This document shows, in pieces, positions 17,161 to 25,671 of a stretch of DNA of 64,000 nt. The notes under the pieces were generated by a model. That model did no database searches. It was not told where the DNA came from and saw only the letters and a program-made list of their open reading frames with translations. Position 1 is the stretch's first letter; each line of letters starts with the position of its first letter. The stretch is from assembly GCA_035463295.1 (NCBI GenBank), contig DATHTK010000028.1, positions 85,888-149,887 on the forward strand, in the 5' to 3' direction. The position numbers and the translations under genes were made by a program. This stretch comes from DATHTK01 sp035463295. Lineage in GTDB: Bacteria; Actinomycetota; Rubrobacteria; Rubrobacterales; Rubrobacteraceae.

Positions 17161-17613
17161 ATGAGCATCTTCCCGACGACGATCCTGCTGGCTACAGACG
17201 GCTCCTCGGATGCCGAGCTTGCCCTCGGTACCGCCGTAGATCTGGCCAACAGCACAGACTCGGAACTGCATGTGGTGACCGTGGCGCCCGGTTACCCTTC
17301 CTACGACGTTCGAAACCCTGCCGTGGTCGAACAACTCCGTGAGGAGGCCGAGAAGGTACTCGGAGAGCAGGCCAAAAAGGTCGAGCAGGCCGGTGGCAAG
17401 GTCGCTGAGAGGCACCTTCGGATAGCCGGACGGCATCGGGCGGACCAGATCGTGGAGGTCGCCGAGGATATCGGTGCGGGCCTCATCGTGATGGGTAGCC
17501 GGGGCCTGGGCGGGATACGGCGAGCCCTGATCGGCAGCGTCTCCGACTCGGTCGTTCGCCACGCCCACTGCCCGGTCCTGATCGTACGCCCGGAGGAGGC
17601 TAGAGCGGCGTAA
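17161..17613 (+). CDS. universal stress protein (UspA family)
   Basis: This 150-residue USP is similar to the one at 13308 (both begin MS-F-P-T-I-L-L-A-T-D-G-S). The ATP-binding loop GSRGLGGIRRALIGSVSDSV is complete. The ribosome site GAAAGGAG is 5 nt before ATG 17161. A long leader with an upstream palindrome suggests regulated expression. The gene stands alone; the DUF190 pseudogenes downstream are on the other strand. Confidence 0.9.
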   Translation: MSIFPTTILLATDGSSDAELALGTAVDLANSTDSELHVVTVAPGYPSYDVRNPAVVEQLREEAEKVLGEQAKKVEQAGGKVAERHLRIAGRHRADQIVEVAEDIGAGLIVMGSRGLGGIRRALIGSVSDSVVRHAHCPVLIVRPEEARAA

Positions 17614-17645
17614 GGCGGCTCTTCGTGACGTTGGGCAAGATACGC

Positions 17646-17971
17646 CTACTGGCCTGGTTCGTACAGATCCACCTCCGCGAGGGTGATGAGGCCGCGGTTG
17701 AGGACCTCCCTGACCCTCGGCAGAGCGGCTTCGATCTCTTCGCGGCTTCCTACGGCCTCCACTACTACCGGCAAATCTGTGTGGAAGCGCAGCGGGCGCG
17801 CTGAGAGTACGCAGAAGCCCGGTCGAAGCCCATGATGCCGTGGTGGATCGAGAGGTCCTCTATGCCGGCATGTGCGAAGGCCTCGGCGATCAGCGTGCGG
17901 GTGGGACGCTCGCCGAAGGTGGCCGAATCCCTGAGATAGATCCGGGCGCGAGTCGCGGAACGGAAGGCCAC
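17646..17971 (-). pseudogene. DUF190-family gene, frameshifted
   Basis: The N-terminal half reads ARIYLRDSATFGERP...IAEAFAHAGIEDLSIHHGIMG from GTG 17971, the standard start of DUF190 proteins (LRIYIGE...LRGIMGFG). After YSQ the frame is lost. One base shift near 17800 restores ARPLRFHTDLPVVVEAVGSR and continues in frame to TAG 17646 (...GLITLAEVDLYEPGQ). Together the parts make one normal-length (about 108 residue) DUF190 domain, so a single-base deletion, real or a sequencing error, is the only visible lesion. DUF190 genes often sit beside crcB fluoride channels; none is here. It starts 3 nt after the first DUF190 copy. Confidence 0.7.
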
Positions 17972-17974
17972 GTG

Positions 17975-18250
17975 CTACCCGGATCCCTCGTCGAGGATGA
18001 CCTGCTCGGGTTCCACCTCAGAGCAGACCACTGTCACCTTTGTAACCGCGTCCCGGAGGAACGGGAGGAATGCGCATATGCGTTCCTCTTCGTCCACTAG
18101 GTCCACGCTGATGGGAAGGTTCTCCGCCAGCACCAGCATACCCGCCGTGGAGATATCCGCCTGCAGCGCGCAGCCCATAAAGCCCTTGAAGACCGTCGCC
18201 CCACCCAGGCCGTGCTCCCCAGCGGCAAGGCTGCAAGTGAAGGTTGCGTA
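17975..18250 (-). pseudogene. DUF190-family gene, 5'-truncated at an integrase remnant
   Basis: The frame reads GLGGATVFKGFMGCALQADI, then LAENLPISVDLVDEEERICA and AVTKVTVVCSEVEP, to TAG 17975. This is the second two-thirds of a DUF190 domain. The homology stops upstream near 18245, exactly where an integrase C-terminus begins on the opposite strand, and the N-terminal strand with a start codon is missing. An in-frame ATG at 18178 could still give 67 residues. The break looks like an insertion or recombination joint. Confidence 0.7.
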
Positions 18251-18334
18251 ACGCTAGACACTTACTCCCACGTGCTGCCCGGCATGCAGGAGAAAGCGGT
18301 GAACGCCATTACCAAACTGCTCACAGGGAACTAG
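18251..18334 (+). mobile_element. tyrosine recombinase (phage-type integrase) C-terminal fragment
   Basis: Twenty-seven codons before TAG 18332 read TLDTYSHVLPGMQEKAVNAI followed by TKLLTGN. This is the end of a tyrosine integrase, including the catalytic Tyr in DTYSHV (codon 18263-18265). No upstream catalytic domain remains; the fragment abuts the truncated DUF190 gene. It marks past integration or excision of a mobile element here. Confidence 0.75.
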
Positions 18335-18664
18335 GAAATAGTTGCAGTCCGGTCTTGCAGGCTTGGCATGTTGAGTACGAGGTGTCCTCGCAGATGGTGA
18401 GTCGTAGACTATGACTCAGGCTCAGTCCTAACGGACCCTTCCTTCTAGGTCGGAGAAAGCTTCCGACCCTTCGCGGCCCTGAGTACCGGCGCCAGGCAGA
18501 TGTCGGGACGGGGCCACGTGTACCGCCGAGCACGCTCCTACGGGCATGCCCGACGACCTTTGGCGCGCACCCTACGGGGTAGCGGCCTGCCGGTGCGCGG
18601 CGGCCGGACCACACGAGTAGAGTAGTTCGTGAGGAGTTGCACACCGGCCCTACCCAAGCTCGGT
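18335..18664. other. intergenic stretch with inverted repeats after the integrase tail
   Basis: No gene is seen in these 330 bases. Two dyads are visible: TGAGTCGTA/TATGACTCA (18398-18418, one G-U position, 3-nt loop) and GGTCGGA/TCCGACC (18448-18468, 7-nt loop). They might be recombination-arm sites or a weak terminator. No T-tract follows. Confidence 0.35.
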
Positions 18665-18670
18665 TAGAAT
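18665..18670 (+). promoter_or_regulatory. -10 box TAGAAT
   Basis: TAGAAT ends 7 nt before the GTG at 18678, predicting a leaderless or near-leaderless mRNA. It overlaps the ATG at 18669, which makes that ATG an unlikely start. Confidence 0.45.
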
Positions 18671-18677
18671 GCACCGT

Positions 18678-19361
18678 GTGACCACTAGAGAGCGTCGGCA
18701 GAGTACGCCGTGGCCGAGCGAGGTCCCGGACGGGGACCCCGAGGTAGAACCGGGGCTGGGGAGCTGGATCCGGCGCAACCCCTGGCTTCTCACGAGACTC
18801 TTCATGGTGCTCGTCTTCTCCTTCGGAGCGTCGACCACGGCGGTTAACTTCTCCTACGGCATGGAGGTAAACCCCATCCAGCTCTCGGCCGAGGAGATAA
18901 ATGAGGGCCGGCTGCCGCCCGGAGCCCAGCTTCAGGACTACGTCGAGATAAGCGGCACCCCGGATTACGGCGACGACACCCGCCTGATCGGTACCGAGGA
19001 GTCGCAGATCGGCTTCGCCCATCGATACAGCGTCAACTACTTCTACTTCGGCCTCGAGGAGACAGGCGACAACCTCCTCATACAGACCGTTCAAAAGCCG
19101 CCGGACGTCACCGAGGACGGCGAGCAGGTCTGGCGCGGCCAGCTCTCGAACGTAAACACTGTTATCTTCCACGAGACCACCCAGGAAGGGCTAGAGCGCG
19201 CAGGGCTCACCACCCGGAGTGAGGTCCCGATCATAGAGACCGGGGAGACCCCGGACTATCACCGTCAGATCTTTCCAGCCTACTCGGCCATAATCCTGCT
19301 CTGGCTCGCCTCCCTCGGCTGGCTGGTCTGGAAGAAGAACAAACCCTTCGCCGGAATCTAG
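18678..19361 (+). CDS. bitopic membrane protein with extracytoplasmic domain, probable ABC-exporter partner
   Basis: This 227-residue protein is not a family I recognise. It has a cytoplasmic N-terminus (about 35 residues), a membrane helix (LLTRLFMVLVFSFGASTTAV), an external domain of about 120 residues rich in acidic residues (DYVEISGTPDYGDDTRLIGT), a second helix (AYSAIILLWLASLGWLVW) and a short lysine tail. The GTG at 18678 fits the TAGAAT box; ATG 18669 overlaps that box. It is followed 90 nt downstream by an ABC ATPase and permease on the same strand, so it may work with that transporter, but this is inference from position only. Confidence 0.55.
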   Translation: MTTRERRQSTPWPSEVPDGDPEVEPGLGSWIRRNPWLLTRLFMVLVFSFGASTTAVNFSYGMEVNPIQLSAEEINEGRLPPGAQLQDYVEISGTPDYGDDTRLIGTEESQIGFAHRYSVNYFYFGLEETGDNLLIQTVQKPPDVTEDGEQVWRGQLSNVNTVIFHETTQEGLERAGLTTRSEVPIIETGETPDYHRQIFPAYSAIILLWLASLGWLVWKKNKPFAGI

Positions 19362-19451
19362 GCCCTGGTAGCGGTGGCTCTCGTGCCATGGTCGGGATTG
19401 GGAAAACCGACGAGTTTACGTATGAGTGCAAGCTTCATCTTCGAAGGGTAG

Positions 19452-20531
19452 GTGTCCGTGCAGAGTCCAGGCAGGGTAGGAAAAGGTCTCCTCTATCGTA
19501 GTGCGGCGAACGCCCGTGAGGCTTCGCCCGGAGGACCGAGGTCGTCCGCCCCGCCGGTGATCTTTACCCGAGGCCTGACCAAGTCCTACCGGCGGGTCCA
19601 GGCGCTCAAGCCGCTGGACCTCACGGTGCCCAAGAACTCCATATTCGGCTTTCTCGGGCCGAACGGAGCGGGCAAGACCACCGCGATCAAGCTTCTGCTC
19701 GGGCTCGCCAGGCCTACCTCGGGCACGGGAACGGTCTTCGGGAAAGATATCGTCGCCGAGAGCGTCGAGATCCGCAGCCGGGTCGGCTACCTCGCCCAGG
19801 AGCCTCGCTTCTACGGCTTCATGACTGCGAGGGAGACCCTGCGCTTTGCGGCGCACTTCTTTTACTCCGGCCCTGAGAAGGCTATTGAAAGGCGGATCGA
19901 GGAGTCGCTCGCGCTCGTCGGCCTCGAGGAGAAGGCGGAGAGGAAGGTGAAGGGTTTCTCCGGGGGCGAGCGCCAGCGACTCGGGCTCGCGCAGGCGCAG
20001 ATAAATGACCCGGAGCTCCTGATCCTGGACGAGCCCGCCGCCTCGCTGGACCCGATGGGCCGCCGGGACGTGCTCACCATCATGGAGAGCTTAAGGGAAC
20101 GGGCGACCATCTTCTACTCCACCCACATCCTCTCGGACGTCCAGCGCGTTTCGGACGCCGTGGCGATCCTCAAGGATGGGGAACTGCTCGCCCACACTCG
20201 CACTGAGGAGCTCCTTACCAGCCGGACTACCGGCACTGCGGTCTACGAACTGCTCCTGAAAGCTTCCGGCAAGGAGGCCGCACTGGCACTCGCAAAGGCT
20301 CGTTCGCGGGTCCGTGGCTTGCCATGGGTGTCCTCGCTGGAGGAAGACTCCGAGGCTGGCGAGATCCGGTGGCTCGTAGGAGTGACCGACGAGGCGGCGG
20401 CCCAGGAAGAGTTGCTACGACTGGTGCTGGGCTACCAGTGCGTGCGAGTAGTGAGCTTCGGGCAACGGAGGTACAGTTTGGAGGAGGCTTTCTTCGGGCT
20501 GGTGGAAGAAGACGAAGTCGATGGCGACTAG
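19452..20531 (+). CDS. ABC transporter ATP-binding protein (ABC-2 exporter type)
   Basis: This 359-residue ATPase has Walker A GPNGAGKTT, a Q-loop region VGYLAQEPRFYGFM, signature FSGGERQRLGLAQAQ, Walker B LLILDEPAA and the H-loop THILSD. A long C-terminal extension (about 100 residues after the core) is usual for NatA/CcmA-like subunits. GAAGGG precedes GTG 19452; the first 35 residues are poorly conserved and the true start may be later. Its stop lies inside the permease start region (ATG 20521), an 11-nt overlap, so the two are coupled. The substrate is unknown. Confidence 0.88.
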   Translation: MSVQSPGRVGKGLLYRSAANAREASPGGPRSSAPPVIFTRGLTKSYRRVQALKPLDLTVPKNSIFGFLGPNGAGKTTAIKLLLGLARPTSGTGTVFGKDIVAESVEIRSRVGYLAQEPRFYGFMTARETLRFAAHFFYSGPEKAIERRIEESLALVGLEEKAERKVKGFSGGERQRLGLAQAQINDPELLILDEPAASLDPMGRRDVLTIMESLRERATIFYSTHILSDVQRVSDAVAILKDGELLAHTRTEELLTSRTTGTAVYELLLKASGKEAALALAKARSRVRGLPWVSSLEEDSEAGEIRWLVGVTDEAAAQEELLRLVLGYQCVRVVSFGQRRYSLEEAFFGLVEEDEVDGD

Positions 20532-21384
20532 GGGCTCGTCGCAAGCCGGAACCCCCGCTGGAGCCGCCGCGGATCAGAACGCGTCCGAAGAGACGGTGCA
20601 GCAGCTCGTGCCACGCCCGTCGGGGGGATCACTAGGCGGTTTCAAGAACCTCGCGCGCAAAGAGAACAAGGACTGGGCCTCGGACTTCTTGTGGCTGGTG
20701 CACGGCGTGATCTGGCTCGTCCTCGTCGCCGGAACGCCGCTGGTAGTCTCCTTCATACGAACCCGCATCTCCCCCGACGTGACTTCCGAGGACGTGAACG
20801 ACACGGCGGCGCTCCTGTTCTTCGTGATGGCGAGCGTCGCGGCGGTGATCGGCGTGGTTGTCAGGTCGCAGGGTGCCATCGTGGGCGAGAAGCAGCTCGG
20901 TACCGCCGCCTGGGTCCTCTCCAAGCCCGCCTCGCGCCGGGCGTTCGTGCTGGCCAAGCTCGCGGTACACACCCGCTGGCTCGTGCTGTTGACGGTCTTG
21001 CTGCCGGCTGTGGTGCTCTACTTCTCGTTGCCGAGCATCTCGGGCAGGCCCCTGCCGTTGCTGCCTTTCCTGGGCGGCGTGGGGATGATGATGATAGCTC
21101 TCGTCTTCTACCTCGCAATGTCGCTGCTGCTGGGCGCGATCTTCGAGAGCCGGGGGCCGGTGGCGGGGAGCGTGTTCGGCTTCCTGGCCGGCGGTTTACT
21201 GCTCTCCAACTACGCCGGATGGCTCACGGCGATCTTCCCCTGGCTCTTTTTCGAGAACGCCTACTACCTGGTCGAGCGGGGCTGGATGCCGGCGACTGGC
21301 GTGAGCTCGGTCATCGCCACCGCCGTCTGGTCGGCCGTGTTCGTCGTACTGGCCTTGTGGCGGTTCGAGCGCGCGGAGGTGTGA
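20521..21384 (+). CDS. ABC-2 type permease
   Basis: This 287-residue membrane subunit belongs to the ABC ATPase that overlaps its start. After a polar N-terminus of about 50 residues there are six membrane helices, including WLVHGVIWLVLVAGTPLVVS, LLFFVMASVAAVIGVVV, LVLLTVLLPAVVLYFSLP and IALVFYLAMSLLLGAIFE. The segment GEKQLGTAAWVLSKPASRRA is the cytoplasmic loop typical of ABC-2 permeases of the NatB/CcmB-like sort. The cargo is unknown. Confidence 0.82.
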   Translation: MATRGSSQAGTPAGAAADQNASEETVQQLVPRPSGGSLGGFKNLARKENKDWASDFLWLVHGVIWLVLVAGTPLVVSFIRTRISPDVTSEDVNDTAALLFFVMASVAAVIGVVVRSQGAIVGEKQLGTAAWVLSKPASRRAFVLAKLAVHTRWLVLLTVLLPAVVLYFSLPSISGRPLPLLPFLGGVGMMMIALVFYLAMSLLLGAIFESRGPVAGSVFGFLAGGLLLSNYAGWLTAIFPWLFFENAYYLVERGWMPATGVSSVIATAVWSAVFVVLALWRFERAEV

Positions 21385-21574
21385 GCGGGGCGCACCTTTT
21401 CGTCGGAAGGCCGTGCTCTCTTCCACTATCCGCCGGAGGCTAGGGACCCACCGACTACGGCGCCGATCTTGAGTCTCCGTCACGACGACCTCGGTGCGCT
21501 GAAAAACCCGCGCACCTTAACGTGGGCCGCCGGATATTGGAAGAGGAGCCTGCCGCTCGGTGGTTGGCGCGGAA

Positions 21575-22912
21575 TCAGGACTCGTCTTCCGGTTCGCCGG
21601 GGGAGGTTTCCTCCCGCGCGGGAACGACCCGTACGCGGGAGATCGCCAGCCCCTCGACGTGTGTGACCTCGAGCCGGGTCCCGTTCAACTCAACGACGTC
21701 GCCCTCTTTCGGGGGACGGCCGAGCTCTTGTATCACGAGGCCCGCCAGGGTATCGAACTCCCCCGAGGCGAGGCTCGTCCCGTAGCGCTCGTTGATCTCT
21801 TCCAGCAGCACCTGGCCGTGGGCCAGCACGCTCCCGTCGTCGAGCGTCCGCAGCTCCGGTTCCTCGCTGCGGTCGAACTCGTCTCGGATCTCGCCGACGA
21901 CCTCCTCGATCAGGTCCTCCATCGTGACGATGCCCGCGGTGCCGCCGTGCTCGTCGAATATGACGGACACGTAGCTGCGCCGCTCGCCCATGGTCCGCCA
22001 CAGCTCTCGGATGGGCATGGACTCCGGCACGACGGGCACCTCGCGCAGGATCTCCCGTAGGTCGCCCTCGGGGTTCTCGCGGGCAAAGAGGTAGAGGTCG
22101 CGCAGGTGCACGATGCCGACGACGTTGTCGATGCCGCCGTCGTAGATGGGGAACCGGGTGTGCGGCGAGCCCGCGAGCCTCGCGAGGAGCTCGCCTGGCG
22201 GGGTGCCGAGCGGCGCGGCGACCAGCCGGTTGCGCGGGACCATCACCTGGCGCGCCACCCGCTCCTCCAGGTGCAGCACGTTCTCCAGCATCTCGCGTTC
22301 TCCGGCGTCGATCAGTCCTCCTTGGGCGCTCTCCCGGAAGAGCATCTCCAGCTCGTCCGGCGAGTGGACGTGGCCGTGCTCCGGCTCAGTCCGCAGCCCC
22401 GCAATGCGCATCAGGAAGAGCCCCGAGCCGTTCAGGACCGCGATGAACGGGCGCAACACGACGAGCGACCAGCGCATCGGCAGCATGGTGGCGAGAGCTA
22501 TGCGCTCCGGGTAGCGGATGGCGACGGACTTCGGCAGGAGCTCGCCCAGCACCACTTGCCCGAAGGTCAGCCCCAGAAGGAGGCCGGTGGCGGCTACGGA
22601 GGCGGCCGTCCCTTCCGCCAAGCCCAGGGCCACCAGGAGCGGGCTCACGATGGGCGTGAGCTGTGCTTGGCCGTAGAAGCCGACCATGATGCTGGAGAGC
22701 GTAATTCCGATCTGGCACGCTGCTATGTAGCGGTCGAGCTGGCCGCGGTCTTCAAGGATCGGGAGCAGCTGGCGGGCCAGACGGTCGCCCCCTTCGGCCC
22801 GCTCCCGAACACGGGTGCGGCGCGCCCCGACCGCGGCGAACTCCGCCGCGACATACAGGGCGTTGACGGAGATCAGGAAAACGATCACCGCGAATATCGG
22901 GAGGGCTGCCAC
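21575..22912 (-). CDS. CNNM/CorC-type membrane protein (hemolysin family)
   Basis: This 445-residue protein has an N-terminal DUF21/CNNM membrane domain (four helices to about residue 185; GQVVLGELLPKSVAIRYPER is its hallmark). A CBS pair follows at about 205-330 (ARQVMVPRNRLVAAP, HTRFPIYDGGIDNVVGIVHL, FDEHGGTAGIVTMEDLIEEV), then a CorC/HlyC transporter-associated domain to the C-terminus (LDDGSVLAHGQVLLEEINER). The family is linked to Mg2+ or Co2+ efflux/homeostasis; the name hemolysin is historical. AAGGAG precedes GTG 22912. The stop of a TatA-like remnant lies directly upstream with no spacing. Confidence 0.9.
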   Translation of the reverse strand: MAALPIFAVIVFLISVNALYVAAEFAAVGARRTRVRERAEGGDRLARQLLPILEDRGQLDRYIAACQIGITLSSIMVGFYGQAQLTPIVSPLLVALGLAEGTAASVAATGLLLGLTFGQVVLGELLPKSVAIRYPERIALATMLPMRWSLVVLRPFIAVLNGSGLFLMRIAGLRTEPEHGHVHSPDELEMLFRESAQGGLIDAGEREMLENVLHLEERVARQVMVPRNRLVAAPLGTPPGELLARLAGSPHTRFPIYDGGIDNVVGIVHLRDLYLFARENPEGDLREILREVPVVPESMPIRELWRTMGERRSYVSVIFDEHGGTAGIVTMEDLIEEVVGEIRDEFDRSEEPELRTLDDGSVLAHGQVLLEEINERYGTSLASGEFDTLAGLVIQELGRPPKEGDVVELNGTRLEVTHVEGLAISRVRVVPAREETSPGEPEDES

Positions 22913-23119
22913 CTAGGCTCCTTGTGTCTCGTGCATAAGTTGAGGATAGCGGCGCTGTCGAGGTCGGGGTGGCCGTACCGCCCCTTCTTGTGCCGCCTCG
23001 CTCGTTGTCCGCCCGTCACGTTCTTCCTCCGCGCTCCCGCTGACCTCTACCTGTCCCTCCGCCCCCGGCGAAACTCCTTCACAAGTGATGAGTTCCGCCC
23101 CACCTATGTTCGGGATCAT
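22913..23119 (-). pseudogene. TatA-like remnant lacking its membrane helix
   Basis: AAGGAGGTCAC precedes ATG 23119, then MIPNIGGAELI, which is the usual N-terminus of TatA/TatE proteins (next expected: I-I-I-L-hydrophobic helix-FGPKKLPELG). Instead the frame turns polar. Four bases later another frame reads VKEFRRGRRDR and stops, like the amphipathic TatA tail (GxGVKEFKKG). This fits an internal deletion of about 60-70 bp removing the membrane segment. The original frame still runs 68 codons to TAG 22913, touching the CNNM start, and might be translated as a non-functional peptide or only serve coupling. Confidence 0.5.
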
Positions 23120-23482
23120 GTGACCTCCTTGCCGAAACGGACCCTTCTCTCGGCGATCGCAATACTCGATACTTTCCCAACCGCGGCGTTCTTGGTAGTA
23201 TCGTTTGGGATCCTCCCAGCAGAATCGCCTCTCGTTTGCTTTCGCCCAGTATTTCGCCACTCGTTAGGAAAGCGGTAAGAGATCGGCAATAACCGCGTTA
23301 GGAAGGTTTCCGGATGGTACGGGAGCCGACGGTCCGTCGGGGGTGCCGGATGGTCACGTTCTCCGCGCGCTAGATAAGAATCGACGATCGATGCTCGGAC
23401 GTCTCGCTGGACCTCGAGAAATGCGGTCACGCTCCTGAATCAGACGATCCTCGAGACCGTCCCCGGCAACGACTACATGGTC

Positions 23483-24886
23483 TCAGTGAACGGGTCCGTT
23501 TTCGGGGATTCGCAGTGCAAAGGTGGAGCCCTTGCGGGGCTTGCTCTCCGCGTCGATCTCACCACCGTGGGCCCTGGCTACCTGCCGAGCTATGCTGAGG
23601 CCCAGCCCCGCGCCGCTCTCAGAGCTCGCGGGGTCAGCCCGGTAGAAGCGCTCGAACACGCTCGGCAGATCCTCGGCCGCAATCCCCACCCCCGTGTCCG
23701 AGACCTCGAGCCGAGCCCACCCGTCCTCGCACCTCACCCTTACCACAACCACGCCGCCTTCCGGCGTGTACTTGACTGCGTTGTCCAAGAGGATGTCCGC
23801 CGCGCCCCGGATCTGGACCGCGTCGAAAGAGACCTCGACCGGTTTTCTCGGCGGCACGTACTCAATCACCACTTTGTCCCCCGCCGCCGCGCGCGCGGCT
23901 TCCACGGCCTCGGCGGTCAGCGCGCCCAGGTCTGCGGACGCGAATCGTAATGACGCGCCTTCGTCGTCGCCTCGGGCCAGAAGAAGGAGGTCTTCCACTA
24001 GCCCCCTCATGCGCTCCGACTCCGCAAGGATTCTGGAGACGCCCTTATCTGCGGTCTTCGGGTCCGCCATCCCCCAGTCCCTGAGCATCCGAGCGTACCC
24101 GATGATGTTGGTGAGAGGGGTCTTGAGCTCGTGGCTGGCATCCGCCGCGAAGCGCCGCTGGCGGGCGAGTGCCTCCTCCCTCCCCGCGAACGCGACTTCG
24201 AGACGCGATAGCAGATCGTTGATCGTGGTCGTCAGGCGCCCTATCTCGTCGCCGGTATGGGCCACAGGGAGTCGCGTAGACAGGTCGCCAGCCCCGATCC
24301 GGCGCGCCGAGCGCACGACGGCCTCCACTGGAGCGAGGGCGGTCCGGGCGAGAAAGTACGCGCCGCCCACCGAGAGAACCAGGGCGCCGAGAATAGCGGC
24401 GGCCAAGAGGATGGCCGATGCCTCCAGGGGCCCCGCAACCGACTCGTAGGAGCGTCCCGCCTCCACCACACGCGCCTCACCCTCCGGCGGGTTCACGGGC
24501 ACGGCGTAGACGTAGTCGGGCGCCTCCGGCGAGTAGTCCGCCTCGCCGCCGACTGGCCTCCCGGTCTCGACGGCCCGCTCCCACAGGGAGTCCTCTATCT
24601 CCCCTTCCGGGAGCGATCTTAGCCACGACGGGTCCAGGATCTCGCCGCGCCCATTGCGCACGACGACGAACTCGTCGCCGAGCGAGAGACGCTCGGCCTC
24701 ACTGCCGGGGAGCTCTCCCACGGACTCGACGGTCTGGGCTGCGGAGTGCGCCCTGCCCCGGACGCTCTCTTCAACCTCGTAGAATGCCGCCTCGCGCAGG
24801 AGCAGGAGCAAGCCGATGCCCAGCACCACCAGGATGAAGCCGATCGACAGCGCATTGTAGACTGTAAGTCGCCACCGGATAGGCAA
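23483..24886 (-). CDS. HAMP-containing sensor histidine kinase
   Basis: This 467-residue membrane kinase has TM1 at about residues 12-32 (SIGFILVVLGIGLLLLL), an extracytoplasmic sensor of about 120 residues, TM2 (SAILLAAAILGALVLSVGGA), a HAMP domain (RIGAGDLSTRLPV), an H-box with phospho-acceptor His in FAADASHELKTPLTN, an N-box DILLDNAVKYTP, G1 DTGVGI and G2 GAGLGLSI. All catalytic boxes are complete. It starts with TTG 24886, 17 nt after the response regulator stop, in the usual RR-then-HK order. The signal is unknown. Confidence 0.92.
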   Translation of the reverse strand: MPIRWRLTVYNALSIGFILVVLGIGLLLLLREAAFYEVEESVRGRAHSAAQTVESVGELPGSEAERLSLGDEFVVVRNGRGEILDPSWLRSLPEGEIEDSLWERAVETGRPVGGEADYSPEAPDYVYAVPVNPPEGEARVVEAGRSYESVAGPLEASAILLAAAILGALVLSVGGAYFLARTALAPVEAVVRSARRIGAGDLSTRLPVAHTGDEIGRLTTTINDLLSRLEVAFAGREEALARQRRFAADASHELKTPLTNIIGYARMLRDWGMADPKTADKGVSRILAESERMRGLVEDLLLLARGDDEGASLRFASADLGALTAEAVEAARAAAGDKVVIEYVPPRKPVEVSFDAVQIRGAADILLDNAVKYTPEGGVVVVRVRCEDGWARLEVSDTGVGIAAEDLPSVFERFYRADPASSESGAGLGLSIARQVARAHGGEIDAESKPRKGSTFALRIPENGPVH

Positions 24887-24903
24887 GACCTCTTAGCTCC
24901 TCC

Positions 24904-25584
24904 TCAGTGCTGCCTTAGGGCGTAGCCGACTCCCCGCACGGTCTGGATGAGACGTCCCTCCCCAGGATTTTCGAGTTTCCTGCGCAGGTACCCGACGTAG
25001 ACGTCCACCACTTTGGTCTCGATGCCGACCTCCTGCCCCCAAACCCGCGAGAGCAAGAGGTCTCTGGTGAGCACCCGGCGGGGGTTGCGCGCCATGAACT
25101 CCAGGAGCTCGTACTCGCGGGCGGTCAGTTCCTCCACCGCGCGCCCTTCACGCCTGACCGCCCGCGTCGCCGTGTCAACCTCAAGATCCCCCACCCGCAG
25201 GACCTCTTCCCCCTCGGAGCGTCTTAAGAGGGCTCGCAACCTCGCCAGGAGCTCTCCCGTGTCGAAGGGCTTCGAGAGGTAGTCGTCAGCGCCGGCGTCG
25301 AGGCTGTGGATCTTGTCGGCCACAGAGTCGCGGGCAGTGAGCATTATCACCGGTACCTGGCTGCCCCCTTGCCTAAGGTTTCTCAGGAGGGCCACGCCGT
25401 CCATGCCGGGCAGCATGATGTCGAGGATGACGAGCGACGGCTCGAACTCCCTGGCGGCTTCGAGACCGGAGGTCCCGTCGTAGGCGCGGCGCACCTTCAT
25501 GCCACGGTGTTCTAGCTCGAGCTCGACGAGCTCGGCAATGAAGCGGTCATCTTCCACTATAAGGACGCGTGTTCCAGGCTTCAT
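24904..25584 (-). CDS. OmpR-family response regulator
   Basis: This 226-residue regulator has an N-terminal receiver domain with the acidic pocket (VLIVEDDRF), phospho-acceptor Asp in LVILDIMLPGMDG, switch Thr in MLTARD and Lys in YLSKPF. The C-terminal winged-helix DNA-binding domain (LTAREYELLEFMARNPRRVL, VDVYVGYLRRKLE, GVGYALR) is of OmpR/PhoB type. GGAGGTGAG is 4 nt before ATG 25584. It should be phosphorylated by the kinase encoded just downstream. Targets are unknown. Confidence 0.95.
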   Translation of the reverse strand: MKPGTRVLIVEDDRFIAELVELELEHRGMKVRRAYDGTSGLEAAREFEPSLVILDIMLPGMDGVALLRNLRQGGSQVPVIMLTARDSVADKIHSLDAGADDYLSKPFDTGELLARLRALLRRSEGEEVLRVGDLEVDTATRAVRREGRAVEELTAREYELLEFMARNPRRVLTRDLLLSRVWGQEVGIETKVVDVYVGYLRRKLENPGEGRLIQTVRGVGYALRQH

Positions 25585-25608
25585 CTCACCTCCAAGCCTC
25601 TCCCCAAT

Positions 25609-25614
25609 ATTCTA
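25609..25614 (-). promoter_or_regulatory. -10 box TAGAAT of the two-component operon
   Basis: TAGAAT on the minus strand places the start about 18 nt before ATG 25584, leaving just enough leader for GGAGGTGAG. Confidence 0.45.
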
Positions 25615-25671
25615 ACTTGCGAGAATTGCGTCGAGAGGTAACCCGCCGGAAACGCCGCTGATCCGCCCTCG

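Noticed and set aside
17646..18250. Fluoride riboswitch linked with the DUF190 genes
   Set aside because: No matching conserved sequence or pseudoknot was seen, and crcB is absent from the window.
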